In this document: piece after piece, positions 39,209-49,453 of the stretch
Layout: each line of letters starts with the position of its first letter
How positions within the stretch are numbered: the first letter of the stretch is position 1
DNA from: Nocardia amamiensis
GTDB taxonomy: Bacteria > Actinomycetota > Actinomycetes > Mycobacteriales > Mycobacteriaceae
Reading direction: 5' to 3'
DNA: 64,000 nucleotides
Assembly (NCBI RefSeq): GCF_015477605.1
Contig: NZ_JADLQX010000002.1
Coordinates: 1-64,000, forward strand
Position numbers and translations under genes: made by a program
Notes under the pieces: generated by a model
The model's input: only the letters and a program-made list of their open reading frames with translations
The model's database searches: none
Told to the model about the DNA's origin: nothing

Positions 39209-40204
39209 ATGACGAGGGCAGCGGTGCTGGGCGCGGGATCGTGGGGCACCGCGTTCGCGAAGGTATTGGCGGACGCGGGAACCGAGGTCACGATCTGGGC
39301 CCGGCGGCCCGAGGTGGCCGCGACACTGGCCTCCGAACATCGCAATCCCGATTACCTGTCCGATATTCCGCTGCCGCCGATCGCGGCCACCCACGACCCC
39401 GCCGTGGCGCTGGACCGGGCCCAGCTCGTGGTGCTCGCGGTCCCGTCCCAGTCCCTGCGGGTCAACCTCGCGGAGTGGAAGGGCTTGATCGATCCGGACG
39501 CCACGCTGCTGAGCCTGGCCAAGGGCATCGAGACCGGGTCGCTGCTGCGGATGAGCCAGGTGATCGGGGAGGTGACCGGCGCGGAGCAGAGCCGCATCGC
39601 GGTGCTGTCCGGGCCGAATCTGGCGCGCGAGATCGCGGTGGGTCAGCCCGCCGCGACCGTGGTCGCCTGCTCGGACACCGATCGCGCGGTCGCGGTGCAG
39701 CACGCCAGCGCGACCGGCTATTTCCGGCCGTACACCAATACCGACGTGATCGGCTGCGAGATCGGCGGTGCCTGCAAGAACGTCATCGCGCTCGCCTGCG
39801 GCATCGCCGCCGGAATGGGTCTCGGCGACAACTCGATCGCCAGCCTGATCACCCGCGGCCTGGCCGAGATCATCCGGCTCGGGGTGGCCCTCGGCGCGGA
39901 ACCCGCCACGCTGGCCGGCTTGGCCGGGATCGGCGACCTGGTCGCGACCTGCACTTCGCCGCTGTCGCGCAACCGCTCCTTCGGTCATGTGCTCGGCGCT
40001 GGCGGGTCGATGGATGCCGCCCAGTCGGCCACTCATGGCCAGGTCGCCGAGGGTGTGAAGTCCTGCACATCGATTCGCGCGCTGGCCGAGCGGCACGGGG
40101 TCGAGATGCCGCTGACGACCTCGGTGCACCAGGTCTGCCATGAGGGGCTCTCGGTCCGCGAAGCCGTCGACAACCTGCTCGGACGGCGGATGAAACCGGA
40201 GTGA
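39209..40204 (+). CDS. gpsA: Glycerol-3-phosphate dehydrogenase [NAD(P)+]
   Basis: The 331-residue protein has the Rossmann motif [10 protein letters not shown] at residues 8-17, the catalytic lysine in [10 protein letters not shown] and the R-N-R-S-F-G segment near the end. It makes sn-glycerol-3-phosphate for phospholipids. The ribosome binding site is weak (GGG before ATG 39209). ddl follows 87 bases later, and the pair is probably one operon. Confidence 0.93.
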   Translation: MTRAAVLGAGSWGTAFAKVLADAGTEVTIWARRPEVAATLASEHRNPDYLSDIPLPPIAATHDPAVALDRAQLVVLAVPSQSLRVNLAEWKGLIDPDATLLSLAKGIETGSLLRMSQVIGEVTGAEQSRIAVLSGPNLAREIAVGQPAATVVACSDTDRAVAVQHASATGYFRPYTNTDVIGCEIGGACKNVIALACGIAAGMGLGDNSIASLITRGLAEIIRLGVALGAEPATLAGLAGIGDLVATCTSPLSRNRSFGHVLGAGGSMDAAQSATHGQVAEGVKSCTSIRALAERHGVEMPLTTSVHQVCHEGLSVREAVDNLLGRRMKPE

Positions 40205-40291
40205 TCCGGATCCACCCGGCTGGGGGCGGGTAGCGCCGGAGCCGGACGGTCAACAGTGGATGCGCTCGCCGAAACGGGTACGGTTCCGGGC

Positions 40292-41395
40292 ATGAGGAAC
40301 CGGATCAGGGTTGCGGTGGTGTTCGGCGGACGCAGTAACGAGCACGCCGTTTCCTGCGTATCGGCCGGCAGCGTGCTGCGCAACCTGGATCCGGAGCGGT
40401 ACGAGGTCGTGCCCATCGGCATCACCACGGCGGGCGGCTGGGTGCTCGGCGGCTCGGACGTGGCCGCCCTCGGCATTCACGACCGCGCCCTGCCGTCGGT
40501 GGACGCCACCGGCACGGCGCTGACCCTGGCCGCCGACCCGAGCCGCTCGGGGGCGCTGATCGCGCTCGACGATACGGCCGCCGCCCTCGGCTCGGTCGAT
40601 GTGGTGTTCCCGATCCTGCACGGACCGTTCGGCGAGGACGGGACCCTGCAGGGGATGCTGGAGCTCGCCGGAATCCCCTACGTGGGGCCGGGGGTGCTGG
40701 CCAGCGCGGCGGGCATGGACAAGGAGTTCACCAAGAAGCTGCTCGCGGCCGAGGGACTGCCGATCGGCACCCAAGTGGTGCTGCGGCCCGGCACCGCGAC
40801 GGTCACCGAGGAGGATCGGCGGCGCTTGGGATTGCCCGTGTTCGTCAAACCCGCGCGCGGCGGATCATCGATCGGCATCACCAGGGTGACCGATTGGAAC
40901 CAGCTGGACGCGGCGATCGCCGCGGCGCGTGAACACGACCCGAAGGTGATCGTGGAAGCGGGCATCGTCGGACGCGAAGTGGAGTGCGGTGTCCTGGAAT
41001 TCCCGGACGGGCGGGTCTCGGCGAGCGTGGTCGCGGAGATCCGGATGCCGGAGGACGACATTGCCGCCGCCGCGCCGGAGTTCTACGACTTCGACACCAA
41101 ATACCTCGACGACGTCTGCGAATTCGACGTCCCGGCCAAGCTGGACGACGAGGTCTCCGACCAGATCAGGGAACTGGCGGTGCGCGCTTTCCACGCTCTG
41201 GACTGCCAGGGCCTGGCGCGGGTCGATTTCTTCGTCACCGAGCAGGGACCGGTGATCAACGAGATCAACACCATGCCCGGCTTCACCGCGATCTCCATGT
41301 ACCCGCGCATGTGGGAGGCCACCGGCATCGACTACGCCACGCTGGTCTCCACGCTCATCGAAACGGCCCTCGCCCGGGGTACGGGCCTGCGCTGA
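40292..41395 (+). CDS. ddl: D-alanine--D-alanine ligase
   Basis: The 367-residue ATP-grasp enzyme has [12 protein letters not shown] at the start, the [11 protein letters not shown] loop, the lysine/glycine-rich lid [11 protein letters not shown] and the metal site [12 protein letters not shown]. It makes the D-Ala-D-Ala dipeptide of peptidoglycan and is the target of D-cycloserine. A GTG 36 bases upstream is possible, but ATG 40292 matches the family's start. Confidence 0.94.
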   Translation: MRNRIRVAVVFGGRSNEHAVSCVSAGSVLRNLDPERYEVVPIGITTAGGWVLGGSDVAALGIHDRALPSVDATGTALTLAADPSRSGALIALDDTAAALGSVDVVFPILHGPFGEDGTLQGMLELAGIPYVGPGVLASAAGMDKEFTKKLLAAEGLPIGTQVVLRPGTATVTEEDRRRLGLPVFVKPARGGSSIGITRVTDWNQLDAAIAAAREHDPKVIVEAGIVGREVECGVLEFPDGRVSASVVAEIRMPEDDIAAAAPEFYDFDTKYLDDVCEFDVPAKLDDEVSDQIRELAVRAFHALDCQGLARVDFFVTEQGPVINEINTMPGFTAISMYPRMWEATGIDYATLVSTLIETALARGTGLR

Positions 41396-41740
41396 ACCGT
41401 GAGTTCCTCGGGTCGGCGGAAGTTGCACGGGCTCGGCTGAGGCAAGCAGCGTGCTCATGCGCGATCGTCGGCGCGTGGAACGGCTCTCCCATCGCGGGAC
41501 AAATGCACGGATCCGACCACGTCGGACTCGACACTGCGCCTGGAGCGTCGGACACAAGAGGAGATGGTCGCGGCGCGGCTGGAATCTGCGACGAACGCAC
41601 GCGAACGGCCCCCGGACACGGTCCACGTCGACCGGATCTTCCCGGCCACTGGGTGCTGACACCTCGTGCGGCACGCGGCGGGTGGACGCGGATGATGGCC
41701 ACTCGCCGAGCAGCCGCACCGTGAGCGTGGCCCGGGCTGC
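41396..41740. other. Gene-free spacer between ddl and the DUF3515 gene
   Basis: The 345 bases between two converging genes contain no frame with family resemblance. A short plus-strand frame ending near 41660 encodes a charged stretch (E-R-R-T-Q-E-E-M-V-A-A-R-L) but lacks a start signal. It could be a gene remnant; I cannot say of what. No clear terminator was found. Confidence 0.35.
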
Positions 41741-42586
41741 TCAGTTGGGCAGCGGCCCCGGATCGATCGGCTGGGCGGGGAGGGTGGCGGTGATGGTGTC
41801 GGAGACTTCTTGCAGCGGGGTCGGCCCCGAACCCTCGGGGACGGTCAGGGCGATGTAGGTACTCCGGTCGACGGCGAACCACGTGCTCGCCTTCGCTGCC
41901 TGGTCCCGGACCTCGAACCACTGCACGCCGTTCACGATCTGCAAGGGCGAGGCGCGGTTGAATTCCAGCGGGCGGTCCAACCCGCAGCGCAGCACGATGG
42001 GGTCGCCGCCGTCCGTGCGCTGCCATGCGCGGGTTGCGGGTGGAGCGGGCTCCACGAGGGTCGATTTGCCGAATTCGCCGAGGTCAGCGGGCAAGGCAGG
42101 CAGCAGGGCGGCGCAGGCGGGACCGTCCGCCGCTGGTGCTGGGACCGGACCGAGGACCAGCGGTTCCCGCTCGACGGGTGCGCGGCGCGCCAGCACCGCG
42201 GCCACCAGGACCGCGACCACGAGGACGACGGGCAGCGCCACGGCGGTGGCGATCAGGGCCGGGGAGTACTGAGTTGATGCGGCGGCAGAGCCGTCCGGCT
42301 CGGTTGCCGCGCCGTCCACAGCGGCGGCTTCCGATTCCGCCCGTTGGGCGTCGGCGGCCTCCGATTCGGTCGGCCTGGCGTCGGCGGCTTCCGTTTCGGT
42401 CGGCCTGGCGTCGGTGGCATCCGATTCCCTCGGCTGGGCGTCGGTGGAAGCGGTTGGCGTGTCCGGCTCGGTGCCACCGGCCTCAGCCCCGGCTCCGTCC
42501 TCGCGGGCGTCGGACGCGGATTTCCCGGCGTCGACGCTTTCGTCCTCATGCTCCGTCGAATCGCGGTTCGACGAATCCGCCGCCAT
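41741..42586 (-). CDS. DUF3515 membrane-anchored protein with acidic repeats
   Basis: The 281-residue protein has three parts. An acidic, Ala/Glu/Asp/Thr-rich N-terminus includes about four copies of a ten-residue repeat near E-A-A-D-A-R-P-T-E-S (residues 57-90). A single transmembrane helix follows at about 108-134. The extracytoplasmic DUF3515 domain has C-A-A-L-L-P-A-L-P and a V-L-R-C-G-L segment, so one disulfide is likely. The position matches Rv2980. The acidic repeats are not part of the family and are probably disordered. ATG 42586 follows GGAAGG. Confidence 0.82.
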   Translation of the reverse strand: MAADSSNRDSTEHEDESVDAGKSASDAREDGAGAEAGGTEPDTPTASTDAQPRESDATDARPTETEAADARPTESEAADAQRAESEAAAVDGAATEPDGSAAASTQYSPALIATAVALPVVLVVAVLVAAVLARRAPVEREPLVLGPVPAPAADGPACAALLPALPADLGEFGKSTLVEPAPPATRAWQRTDGGDPIVLRCGLDRPLEFNRASPLQIVNGVQWFEVRDQAAKASTWFAVDRSTYIALTVPEGSGPTPLQEVSDTITATLPAQPIDPGPLPN

Positions 42587-42766
42587 GTCACCGATCCTTC
42601 CTGTTCGCGCGCATCGGGCGTCGACCGGCGACCGCGGGTGCGCGGCGGCCCGGTGGACCGGCCCGGTGGTACTCGAGTACCTGGCGAAAGGGTACCGTCG
42701 GCCTCGTTCCAGCAAGCGGCGCGCCGGAAAGGATCGGTCATCAGCGCGAGCACAGACCCGAAGACA

Positions 42767-43768
42767 GTGCGGGAACTGGGGGAGTTCGCGCTGATCGATC
42801 GCATCAACGCGGGCCGGGTGCAGGCGCCGGGCGTGCTGCTCGGCCCCGGCGACGACGCGGCGCTGGTCGCGGCACCGGACGGCCGATTCGTAGTCACCAC
42901 CGACATGCTGGTGCAGGATCGGCATTTCCGGCTGGACTGGTCCGGTCCCGAGGACATCGGTCGCAAGGCGATCGCGCAGAACGCCGCCGACGTGGTCGCG
43001 ATGGGCGCGGTGCCGACCGCGTTCGTCGTCGCGCTCGGTTGCCCCGCCGACACCCCGCTCGAGCTGATCGACGGACTCGCGGACGGGATGTGGGCCGAGG
43101 CCGCCAGGGCGGGCGCGTCCATCGCGGGCGGCGACCTGGTCCGCAGCCGCGACCTGGTCATCTCGGTCACCGCCTTCGGCGACCTGCGTGGCGGCGCGCC
43201 GATCACGAGATCCGGTGCGCGCGTGGGAGATATCGTCGCGGTCGCGGGCCGCCTCGGCTGGTCGGCCGCCGGACTCGACGCGTTCAGCGCCGGCGTGACC
43301 GGCGCCGAAGTCGCGGAAGCGCTTGCCGCTCATCGTGTTCCGCAGCCGCCCTACGCCGCTGTGCTGGACGCGTTGCGGCGTGGGCCGGGCGCCACGGCCG
43401 GTTCGCCGGAAGCCGGGCCGCACGCGCTGACCGACGTGTCCGACGGGCTGCTCGCGGATCTGGGACATGTCGCCACGGCCTCCGGCGTCGCGATCGCTCT
43501 GAACTCGGCGGCGTTGCGTGATCCGGCGCTGGAACGCGTCGCCGTCGCGCTGGACGCCGATGCGGCGCAATGGATCCTGACTGGAGGCGAGGACCACGCC
43601 TTCGCGGGCACCTGGGCGCCGGGCCGTCCGCTACCGGCGGGATGGGTTGCGATCGGGCACGTTGTGGCCGGTCACGGGCTCACCGTCGACGGCGTGGCAC
43701 AGACGGGCGACGGCGGGTGGGAATCGTTCCGTGGGGCGGCCTGGGCAACCGGAGACCAACCACGCTAA
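42767..43768 (+). CDS. thiL: Thiamine-monophosphate kinase
   Basis: The 333-residue protein has G-E-F-A-L-I-D-R near the start, then G-P-G-D-D-A-A-L, the substrate loop [11 protein letters not shown], and [10 protein letters not shown] near residue 225. It phosphorylates thiamine monophosphate to the diphosphate cofactor. The start is uncertain: GTG 42767 is the only standard start codon close to the conserved region, yet its ribosome binding site is poor. Upstream codons in frame are open but non-standard. ung follows closely. Confidence 0.88.
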   Translation: MRELGEFALIDRINAGRVQAPGVLLGPGDDAALVAAPDGRFVVTTDMLVQDRHFRLDWSGPEDIGRKAIAQNAADVVAMGAVPTAFVVALGCPADTPLELIDGLADGMWAEAARAGASIAGGDLVRSRDLVISVTAFGDLRGGAPITRSGARVGDIVAVAGRLGWSAAGLDAFSAGVTGAEVAEALAAHRVPQPPYAAVLDALRRGPGATAGSPEAGPHALTDVSDGLLADLGHVATASGVAIALNSAALRDPALERVAVALDADAAQWILTGGEDHAFAGTWAPGRPLPAGWVAIGHVVAGHGLTVDGVAQTGDGGWESFRGAAWATGDQPR

Positions 43769-43779
43769 GTTGTGCGGTC

Positions 43780-44463
43780 ATGAGCACGAAACCACTGCCG
43801 GAAATCATGGATCCGGGCTGGGCGAAGGCACTCGAGCCGGTGGCGGATCGGATTGCCGCCATGGGTGATTTCCTGCGTGCCGAGAACGCGGCGGGCCGTG
43901 GCTATCTACCGTCCGGTGAGAACGTCCTACGCGCCTTCCAGCGTCCGTTCGACGACGTGCACGTGCTGGTCGTCGGCCAAGACCCGTATCCGACGCCAGG
44001 CCATCCGATGGGATTGAGTTTCTCGGTGGCGCCGGACGTTTCGCCGATTCCGCGCAGCCTGGCCAATATCTTCGCCGAGTACAGCAAGGATCTCGGCCAC
44101 CCCACGCCGTCCTGCGGCGACCTGAGCCCGTGGTCGGACCAGGGCGTGCTGATGCTGAACCGAGTGCTCACCGTGTCGCCCGGCAAGCCGGCCTCGCATC
44201 GGGGCAAGGGCTGGGAGGCGGTCACCGACCAGGCCATTCGCGCCTTGGTGGCCAGGGACGAGCCGCTGGTGGCGATCCTCTGGGGCAAGGACGCGGCGAC
44301 GTTGAAGCCGCTGCTGCTCGAGTCCGAGGTCCCCTATATCGAGTCCGCGCATCCATCGCCGCTGTCCGCGTCGCGCGGGTTCTTCGGTTCGCGCCCCTTC
44401 TCGCGAGTGAACGAACTACTCGACGAACTAGGGGCCGAACCGGTTGACTGGCGCCTGCCCTGA
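43780..44463 (+). CDS. ung: Uracil-DNA glycosylase, family 1
   Basis: The 227-residue enzyme removes uracil from DNA. It has the water-activating motif G-Q-D-P-Y-P (Asp68), L-N-R-V-L-T-V for uracil stacking, and the H-P-S-P-L-S loop that inserts into the helix. It begins 11 bases after thiL and is probably in the same operon. Confidence 0.96.
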   Translation: MSTKPLPEIMDPGWAKALEPVADRIAAMGDFLRAENAAGRGYLPSGENVLRAFQRPFDDVHVLVVGQDPYPTPGHPMGLSFSVAPDVSPIPRSLANIFAEYSKDLGHPTPSCGDLSPWSDQGVLMLNRVLTVSPGKPASHRGKGWEAVTDQAIRALVARDEPLVAILWGKDAATLKPLLLESEVPYIESAHPSPLSASRGFFGSRPFSRVNELLDELGAEPVDWRLP

Positions 44464-44515
44464 ATGGGCGCCTGTGTGTGATCGACCGAGAGTAAAACGA
44501 GTGAGGAGCTGTTCC

Positions 44516-44755
44516 ATGCACAACACCACCGTCCGCGGCGCGCTGCGCGGCACCACCGCGACCCTGGCCGTCTGCGCCGCGCTCACCAGCGGCGCAGCCG
44601 TCGCCGGCGCGGCCCCGCTGCGGCTCGAGCCCGCCGCGGAGACCACCACGGCTCCCGTCGCCGAGGAGTACACCTCGAGCGGCTCCTCCACCATCTCCTC
44701 GTCGGTGCACGCCAAGATCGCATGCCTGTTCTTCGCGGGCAACCTCGCCTGCTGA
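44516..44755 (+). CDS. Small secreted protein with C-terminal cysteine pair
   Basis: The 79-residue precursor has a signal peptide (basic start, then hydrophobic L-A-V-C-A-A-L-T-S-G-A-A-V-A-G-A, cut probably after residue 32). The mature peptide of about 47 residues is rich in Ser/Thr and ends C-L-F-F-A-G-N-L-A-C, where two cysteines nine apart could form a loop. A good GAGGAGC ribosome binding site precedes ATG 44516. It has no counterpart I know in the M. tuberculosis block. Function unknown. Confidence 0.65.
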   Translation: MHNTTVRGALRGTTATLAVCAALTSGAAVAGAAPLRLEPAAETTTAPVAEEYTSSGSSTISSSVHAKIACLFFAGNLAC

Positions 44756-44812
44756 GTAACAGATTCGCAGGTTCGCTTCGGCTAAGGCCGGCATTGTGCG
44801 ATCCTACAGATC

Positions 44813-45676
44813 GTGAGTAATGCGAACGATCTTCTCGAACCGTCTCGGCTGCGGCTGCGCGGTTCGGGCGGAATCGAGCTGGCCGCCGACCAGTTCGGCC
44901 CGGTCGACGGCCCGCTCGTCGTCTTCCTGCACGGTGGCGGGCAGAACCGCCATTCGTGGAAGCAGACCGGCGCGCGGCTGGGCGCGTCGGGGATGCGGGT
45001 GGTCACCCTGGACGCGCGCGGCCACGGCGACAGCCAGTGGGCGCCCGACCGCGACTACCGGCGCTACACCATGGTCCAGGACTTGCTGCGCGTGCTGGAA
45101 CAACTGGGCGGTCCCGCGGTGGTGGTGGGCGCCAGCATGGGTGGCATCACCGGACTGCTCGCCACCGCGCAGCCCGGCGGAGAGGCGATCAGCGCGCTGG
45201 TGCTGGTCGACATCGTGACCAGGCCGGAGCCGGAAGGCATCGCCCGGGTGATCGACTTCCTGGGCAAGCATCGAGGCGGGTTCGACAGCATCGAGCAGGC
45301 GGCCGACGCGGTCGCCGCCTACCTGCCGCACCGCCCACGGCCGAAGAACACCGACGGTCTGCTGCGCAACCTGCGCGAACGCGACGGCCGCTGGTACTGG
45401 CATTGGGACCCGGACATGCTCGACGGCCGCCTCGAGGACCCGTCCGCGATGATCGAGCAGATGGAGGACGCGGCGCGTGTCCTGAGCATTCCGGTGCTGC
45501 TGGTGCGCGGTATGCGATCGGACGTAGTGAGCCCCGAGGGAGCAGAGGCGTTCCAGCGGCTGGTGCCGCACGCCCAGCTCGTGGAGATCGGCGGCGCCGC
45601 GCACACCGCGGCCGGTGACGACAACGACTCGTTCACCGACGCGGTGGCGAAATTCGTGCTCTCGACCCGGGAATGA
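44813..45676 (+). CDS. Alpha/beta hydrolase
   Basis: The 287-residue protein has the oxyanion segment F-L-H-G-G-G-Q, the nucleophile elbow G-A-S-M-G-G (Ser108), a lid region rich in Arg and Trp (about 150-205), and the C-terminal histidine in G-G-A-A-H-T. It resembles epoxide-hydrolase/esterase-type members; the substrate is not predictable. The start is a GTG. Confidence 0.85.
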   Translation: MSNANDLLEPSRLRLRGSGGIELAADQFGPVDGPLVVFLHGGGQNRHSWKQTGARLGASGMRVVTLDARGHGDSQWAPDRDYRRYTMVQDLLRVLEQLGGPAVVVGASMGGITGLLATAQPGGEAISALVLVDIVTRPEPEGIARVIDFLGKHRGGFDSIEQAADAVAAYLPHRPRPKNTDGLLRNLRERDGRWYWHWDPDMLDGRLEDPSAMIEQMEDAARVLSIPVLLVRGMRSDVVSPEGAEAFQRLVPHAQLVEIGGAAHTAAGDDNDSFTDAVAKFVLSTRE

Positions 45677-45683
45677 CGCGGCC

Positions 45684-46472
45684 TCAGGCGAGCCCGGTGT
45701 AGTCGGGCTTGCGCTTCGCGACGAACGCGTCGACGCCCTCGCGACCGGCGGGCGAGTTCGCCGCCGCGGCGATATCGTCCCGTTCGCGGTCGAGCTGATC
45801 GCTCAGCGTCGCGGAACCCGATTCCCGCAGGAGCGTCTTGATGCGAGCGTGGGTGGAACGCGGTCCGCTGGCGAGGGTCCGCGCGAGGCGCTGCGCCTCG
45901 TCGGCGATATCCGCATCGGGGACCAGCCTGCTCAGGATGCCCAGGCGCACCGCCTCGTCGGCGTCCAGGACAGCGTCGGTGAGCAGGATCTCGCGGGCCC
46001 GTCCGGCGCCGACCAGACGCGGCAATGTCCAGGACATGCCCCCGTCGGGACTCAGTCCGATGCCGGGATAGGCGGGGCGCAGCTTGGTGCCCGGCCCACC
46101 GAGCGCGATGTCGGCCAGGCAGACCAGGCTCATTCCCGCGCCAGCGGCCCAGCCCTGCACCGCGGCCACCACCGGGACGGGCGTCGCGTCCAGCGCGCGG
46201 ACGAATTCGTGCAGGTCGGTGGCCAGACCGTGGATGTGTGCGGAGCGGTCCGCCGCAGCGGCGAAGCCGCGCACGTTGCCGCCCGCGCAGAAGTTCGCGC
46301 CGGTGCCGCGCAGCAGCACCGCGCCGACGTCGGCGCCGAGCGAGCCCAATGCGGCCGTGCCCGCGGTGATGCCCGCGAAGTCCATCGACGTGCCGTTCGC
46401 CGTGGTGGCTATGGTGATCTGCAGAACGCCGTCGACGGTCGCCACGTAATCGGCTTGCTCGGTGGAGGTCAT
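45684..46472 (-). CDS. Enoyl-CoA hydratase/isomerase family protein
   Basis: The 262-residue crotonase-fold protein has the CoA oxyanion-hole segment G-A-N-F-C-A-G-G-N-V and the second G-x-G in V-Q-G-W-A-A-G-A-G-M-S-L. The usual second catalytic glutamate is replaced within G-I-G-L-S-P-D-G-G, where Asp is present, as in PaaG-like isomerases. ATG 46472 fits the family's start although the frame is open to 46547. It converges with the hydrolase gene. Confidence 0.87.
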   Translation of the reverse strand: MTSTEQADYVATVDGVLQITIATTANGTSMDFAGITAGTAALGSLGADVGAVLLRGTGANFCAGGNVRGFAAAADRSAHIHGLATDLHEFVRALDATPVPVVAAVQGWAAGAGMSLVCLADIALGGPGTKLRPAYPGIGLSPDGGMSWTLPRLVGAGRAREILLTDAVLDADEAVRLGILSRLVPDADIADEAQRLARTLASGPRSTHARIKTLLRESGSATLSDQLDRERDDIAAAANSPAGREGVDAFVAKRKPDYTGLA

Positions 46473-46503
46473 GGTCTGCACCCTAACGAAGGCGGGGCTA
46501 CGC

Positions 46504-47058
46504 CTAGCGGGTGCCGCCCGGGGCTTCGGTAGGTGCGGATCCACCACTTGTCATCGGTGTGCGTCGCACCATGCGCACCTCGATCGCGGACGTGAACGAT
46601 TCGACCTTGCGGGTGCCGTCGAGCACGAACCCGTGCCTGCGGTAGAAGGCCTGCGCGCGAGGATTCTGCTCGAACACCCACAGTGAACATGCCGCCGCGG
46701 GATCGAGCGCGGCGCGGATCAGGTCGTCGGCTACGCCGCTGCCGTGCCAAGGGGTGCGGACATAGAGGGCGTGCAACTCCAACGGGGCAACGGCGTGCGC
46801 GTCGCGCGACGGGCCCGCGCTGGCGAATCCGATCACCGTGTCGTCGACGATCGCGACATGCGTGCGGCCGGGATGCCGCACACGGTCGCGCTCCCACTGC
46901 TCGGCCCGGCGGCCGATGTCGAACGCGTCGAGCACATGCGCGGGTACCAGGTCGCGATAAGCCTCGCGCCAGCAGGCGATATGGCATTCGGCGAGGCTGT
47001 GGGTGTGCTCGGCGGCCAGCGGAAAGATCCGCCACGGATGCTCGGTCATACCGCCCAT
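46504..47058 (-). CDS. GNAT-family N-acetyltransferase
   Basis: The 184-residue protein has a GNAT core: C-W-R-E-A-Y-R-D-L near residue 29, L-H-A-L-Y-V-R-T-P-W-H-G-S-G-V-A-D-D-L for acetyl-CoA binding, and A-Q-A-F-Y-R-R-H-G-F near the end. A start at the second ATG (47049) is possible. It reads towards the enoyl-CoA hydratase gene 31 bases away. Substrate unknown. Confidence 0.85.
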   Translation of the reverse strand: MGGMTEHPWRIFPLAAEHTHSLAECHIACWREAYRDLVPAHVLDAFDIGRRAEQWERDRVRHPGRTHVAIVDDTVIGFASAGPSRDAHAVAPLELHALYVRTPWHGSGVADDLIRAALDPAAACSLWVFEQNPRAQAFYRRHGFVLDGTRKVESFTSAIEVRMVRRTPMTSGGSAPTEAPGGTR

Positions 47059-47151
47059 GTTCGCCGAACCGGCGCAGTCATGACGACGCCCCGGACCACC
47101 CGAGACGGGTGCCGGGGCGTGCCGGTGGTGCTGGTCGGCCGGAGGCCGGTA

Positions 47152-47343
47152 TCAGCCGCGGACGACCTTGCCCGCCTTGAGGCACGAGGTGCACACGTTC
47201 ATGCGGCGGGTGTTGCCCGGCGCGACCTGTGCGCGAACGGTCTGGATGTTCGGGTTCCAACGACGGTTGGTGCGCCGGTGCGAGTGCGAGACCGACTTCC
47301 CGAAGCCGGGGCCCTTGGCGCAGACGTCGCAGACGGCAGCCAT
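47152..47343 (-). CDS. rpmB: 50S ribosomal protein L28, zinc-ribbon form
   Basis: The 63-residue protein begins M-A-A-V-C-D-V-C and contains [12 protein letters not shown], typical of L28. Two C-x-x-C pairs (C5/C8 and C51/C54) make it the zinc-binding version. AAGGAG precedes the ATG. Position matches rpmB2 of M. tuberculosis. Genomes of this group often hold a cysteine-free paralogue under Zur control; this copy would be the zinc-replete one. Confidence 0.95.
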   Translation of the reverse strand: MAAVCDVCAKGPGFGKSVSHSHRRTNRRWNPNIQTVRAQVAPGNTRRMNVCTSCLKAGKVVRG

Positions 47344-47649
47344 AGTCGCGAACTCCTTCATGTCATGTGGGGACCGCCGCTTTCGCGATGCGGCGTTGTC
47401 CCGGTGCAATGTCGAGTGTTCCCTGTCAGCGTAAGCCGACCAGCGCAGACCGGTGACGGCCGCGCGAGGCAACCCTGCAAGGGTAGCTGTGCGGGCACCG
47501 ATCCACCAAACCGGTCCGAAGGACGCGTGCCGGAACGGGTGCTGGGCACACCCTGATTGTAGTGGGGCGGTCTTGCCGGGTCCGTGTCGGCATCGCCCGC
47601 TAACCTGGCGGTCGGTGGTGGTGCGCAGGTGGCGGAAGGGAGAGGCGAC
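47344..47649. promoter_or_regulatory. Divergent promoter region between rpmB and the DAK-domain gene
   Basis: The 306 bases hold no gene I can support. They must contain promoters for both flanking genes, but no box could be assigned with confidence. Confidence 0.4.
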
Positions 47650-49449
47650 GTGCCCGGAGCACGGGATGTGATGGACGGCACGGCATTGCTGTGCTGGGGT
47701 CGCACCTGCCTCACCGGCCTGGAACTGCGGCGCGAGGAGATCAACGCGCTCAATGTCTTTCCGGTCCCGGACGCCGACACCGGAACCAATCTGCTGGCCA
47801 CCATGCGCGCCGCGGTCCATGCGGCGCAAGCGGCCGCGGCGAACAGCGACGATGGCGCGGTCCATACCGTCGCGGCCGCGATGGCGCACGGTGCGACGGT
47901 CGGCGCGCGCGGCAATTCCGGAATCATCCTGTCCCAGGTACTGCGCGGCGTCGCCGAGGCGGTGCGTGGTGGTCCGCTGACGGCGGACCGCCTGCGCGAC
48001 GCGCTCGCCAGGGCCTCTGAGCTGGTACGCGAGGCGCTCAGCGTGCCCATCGAGGGAACCATCCTCACCGTTCTGGACTGCGCGGCCGCGGCCGCGGCCA
48101 CCTGCCCGGATCAGACGCTGGGCGACGTTGCGCTCGCGGCGGCCGATGGCGCCGCCAAAGCGCTCGGCGATACGCCTTTCCAGCTCGGTGTGCTGCGCGC
48201 GGCCGGTGTCGTCGACGCGGGCGCCCGAGGGCTGGTCGTGCTGCTGGACAGCCTGGTCTCGGTGACCCGCGGCGAGGCGCCCACGCGGCCGGAATATCCG
48301 CGGGCCCCCGCGGCCGCGATGCGATCCGCTCCCGCCGACGCCGAGCCGCGATACGAAGTGATGTACCTGCTGGCCGATGCCGACGAGGCGAAAGTAGCGG
48401 CGCTGCGGGCCCGCCTCGCCGAACTCGGCGACTCGGTCGTGGTCGTGGGTGACGGCGACCGGTCCTGGTCGGCCCATGTGCACTGTGCCGACGCGGGAGC
48501 GGCGGTGGAGGCGGGGATCGCGGCGGGCACGCTCAGCCGGATCCGCATCGAGAACGTCGCGTTCGGGTCGCACCACGATCAGTGGGAGGAGCACGGCGAG
48601 ACGGTCGTACCCCGGGGTGGAACCGGCAGCGTCGAGAGCTTCAGCGATCCCGCCGAAGGTGGCGGCCATGAAGCGGCCGCAGCGGTGGGACCTGCACCAT
48701 CCGGCGGCACGGCCGTGGGGTCTACCGCGGCGGGCTGGGGTTCGGCCCAGGTGGCGGGGACACTCGGCACCGCGGCAATCGCGCGGACTCCCGCCGACCG
48801 CGGGATTCTGGCCGTGGTCGCCGGTGACGGTGCCGCGAACCTGTTCGAGGACGCGGGCGCGGTAGTGCTGGCGGCCGACCCGGCGGTCACCGCGGCGACG
48901 CTGCTGGCCGCGATCCGGCGGATGCCCCACCGCGAAGTGCTGGTGCTGCCCAACGGCGCGCTGCCCGCGCACGAGCTGGTTGCCGTCGGCGTCGCGGCCC
49001 GTGACGCGCATCGTGACGTGCTGCTGCTGCCGAGCGCGTCCATGGTGCAGGGCCTTGCCGCGCTGGCCGTGCACGACCGCGGACGGATCGCCGTCGACGA
49101 TGCCTTCGCCATGTCCGAGGCCGCCGCCACGACGCGGTGGGGATCGCTGCGCGCCGCCACGGAGCGCGCGCTCACCCTGGTCGGCACCTGTGAATCGGGG
49201 GATGGGCTCGGCCTGGCCGGCCATGAGGTCGTCGTGATCGACCGCGACGTGCGCGCCGCCGGGCGGACGCTGCTCGACCGGTTGCTCGCCTTCGGCGGCG
49301 AGCTGGTCACCCTGCTGATGGGCGCGGAGGCGCCCGGCGAGCTCGGCGCCGAACTCGCCGCGCATATCGCACAGGGCTTCCCCGGTGTCGAGGTGATCGT
49401 GTATTCCGGTGGGCAGCAGGGCGATTTGGTGCAGATCGGAGTGGAGTAA
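47650..49449 (+). CDS. DAK-domain protein (FakA/YloV-like)
   Basis: The 599-residue protein has an N-terminal DhaL-type kinase domain with [13 protein letters not shown], where the usual Gly between the two Asp is Ala. [12 protein letters not shown] follows, and a C-terminal FakA-like half. Related proteins phosphorylate fatty acids bound to FakB, or act as DAK2 phosphatases. An Ala/Gly-rich, low-conservation linker lies at about 330-380. GTG 47650 follows GGGAGAGG. It precedes recG by four bases, as in M. tuberculosis (Rv2974c-recG). Confidence 0.87.
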   Translation: MPGARDVMDGTALLCWGRTCLTGLELRREEINALNVFPVPDADTGTNLLATMRAAVHAAQAAAANSDDGAVHTVAAAMAHGATVGARGNSGIILSQVLRGVAEAVRGGPLTADRLRDALARASELVREALSVPIEGTILTVLDCAAAAAATCPDQTLGDVALAAADGAAKALGDTPFQLGVLRAAGVVDAGARGLVVLLDSLVSVTRGEAPTRPEYPRAPAAAMRSAPADAEPRYEVMYLLADADEAKVAALRARLAELGDSVVVVGDGDRSWSAHVHCADAGAAVEAGIAAGTLSRIRIENVAFGSHHDQWEEHGETVVPRGGTGSVESFSDPAEGGGHEAAAAVGPAPSGGTAVGSTAAGWGSAQVAGTLGTAAIARTPADRGILAVVAGDGAANLFEDAGAVVLAADPAVTAATLLAAIRRMPHREVLVLPNGALPAHELVAVGVAARDAHRDVLLLPSASMVQGLAALAVHDRGRIAVDDAFAMSEAAATTRWGSLRAATERALTLVGTCESGDGLGLAGHEVVVIDRDVRAAGRTLLDRLLAFGGELVTLLMGAEAPGELGAELAAHIAQGFPGVEVIVYSGGQQGDLVQIGVE

Positions 49450-49453
49450 GGGC

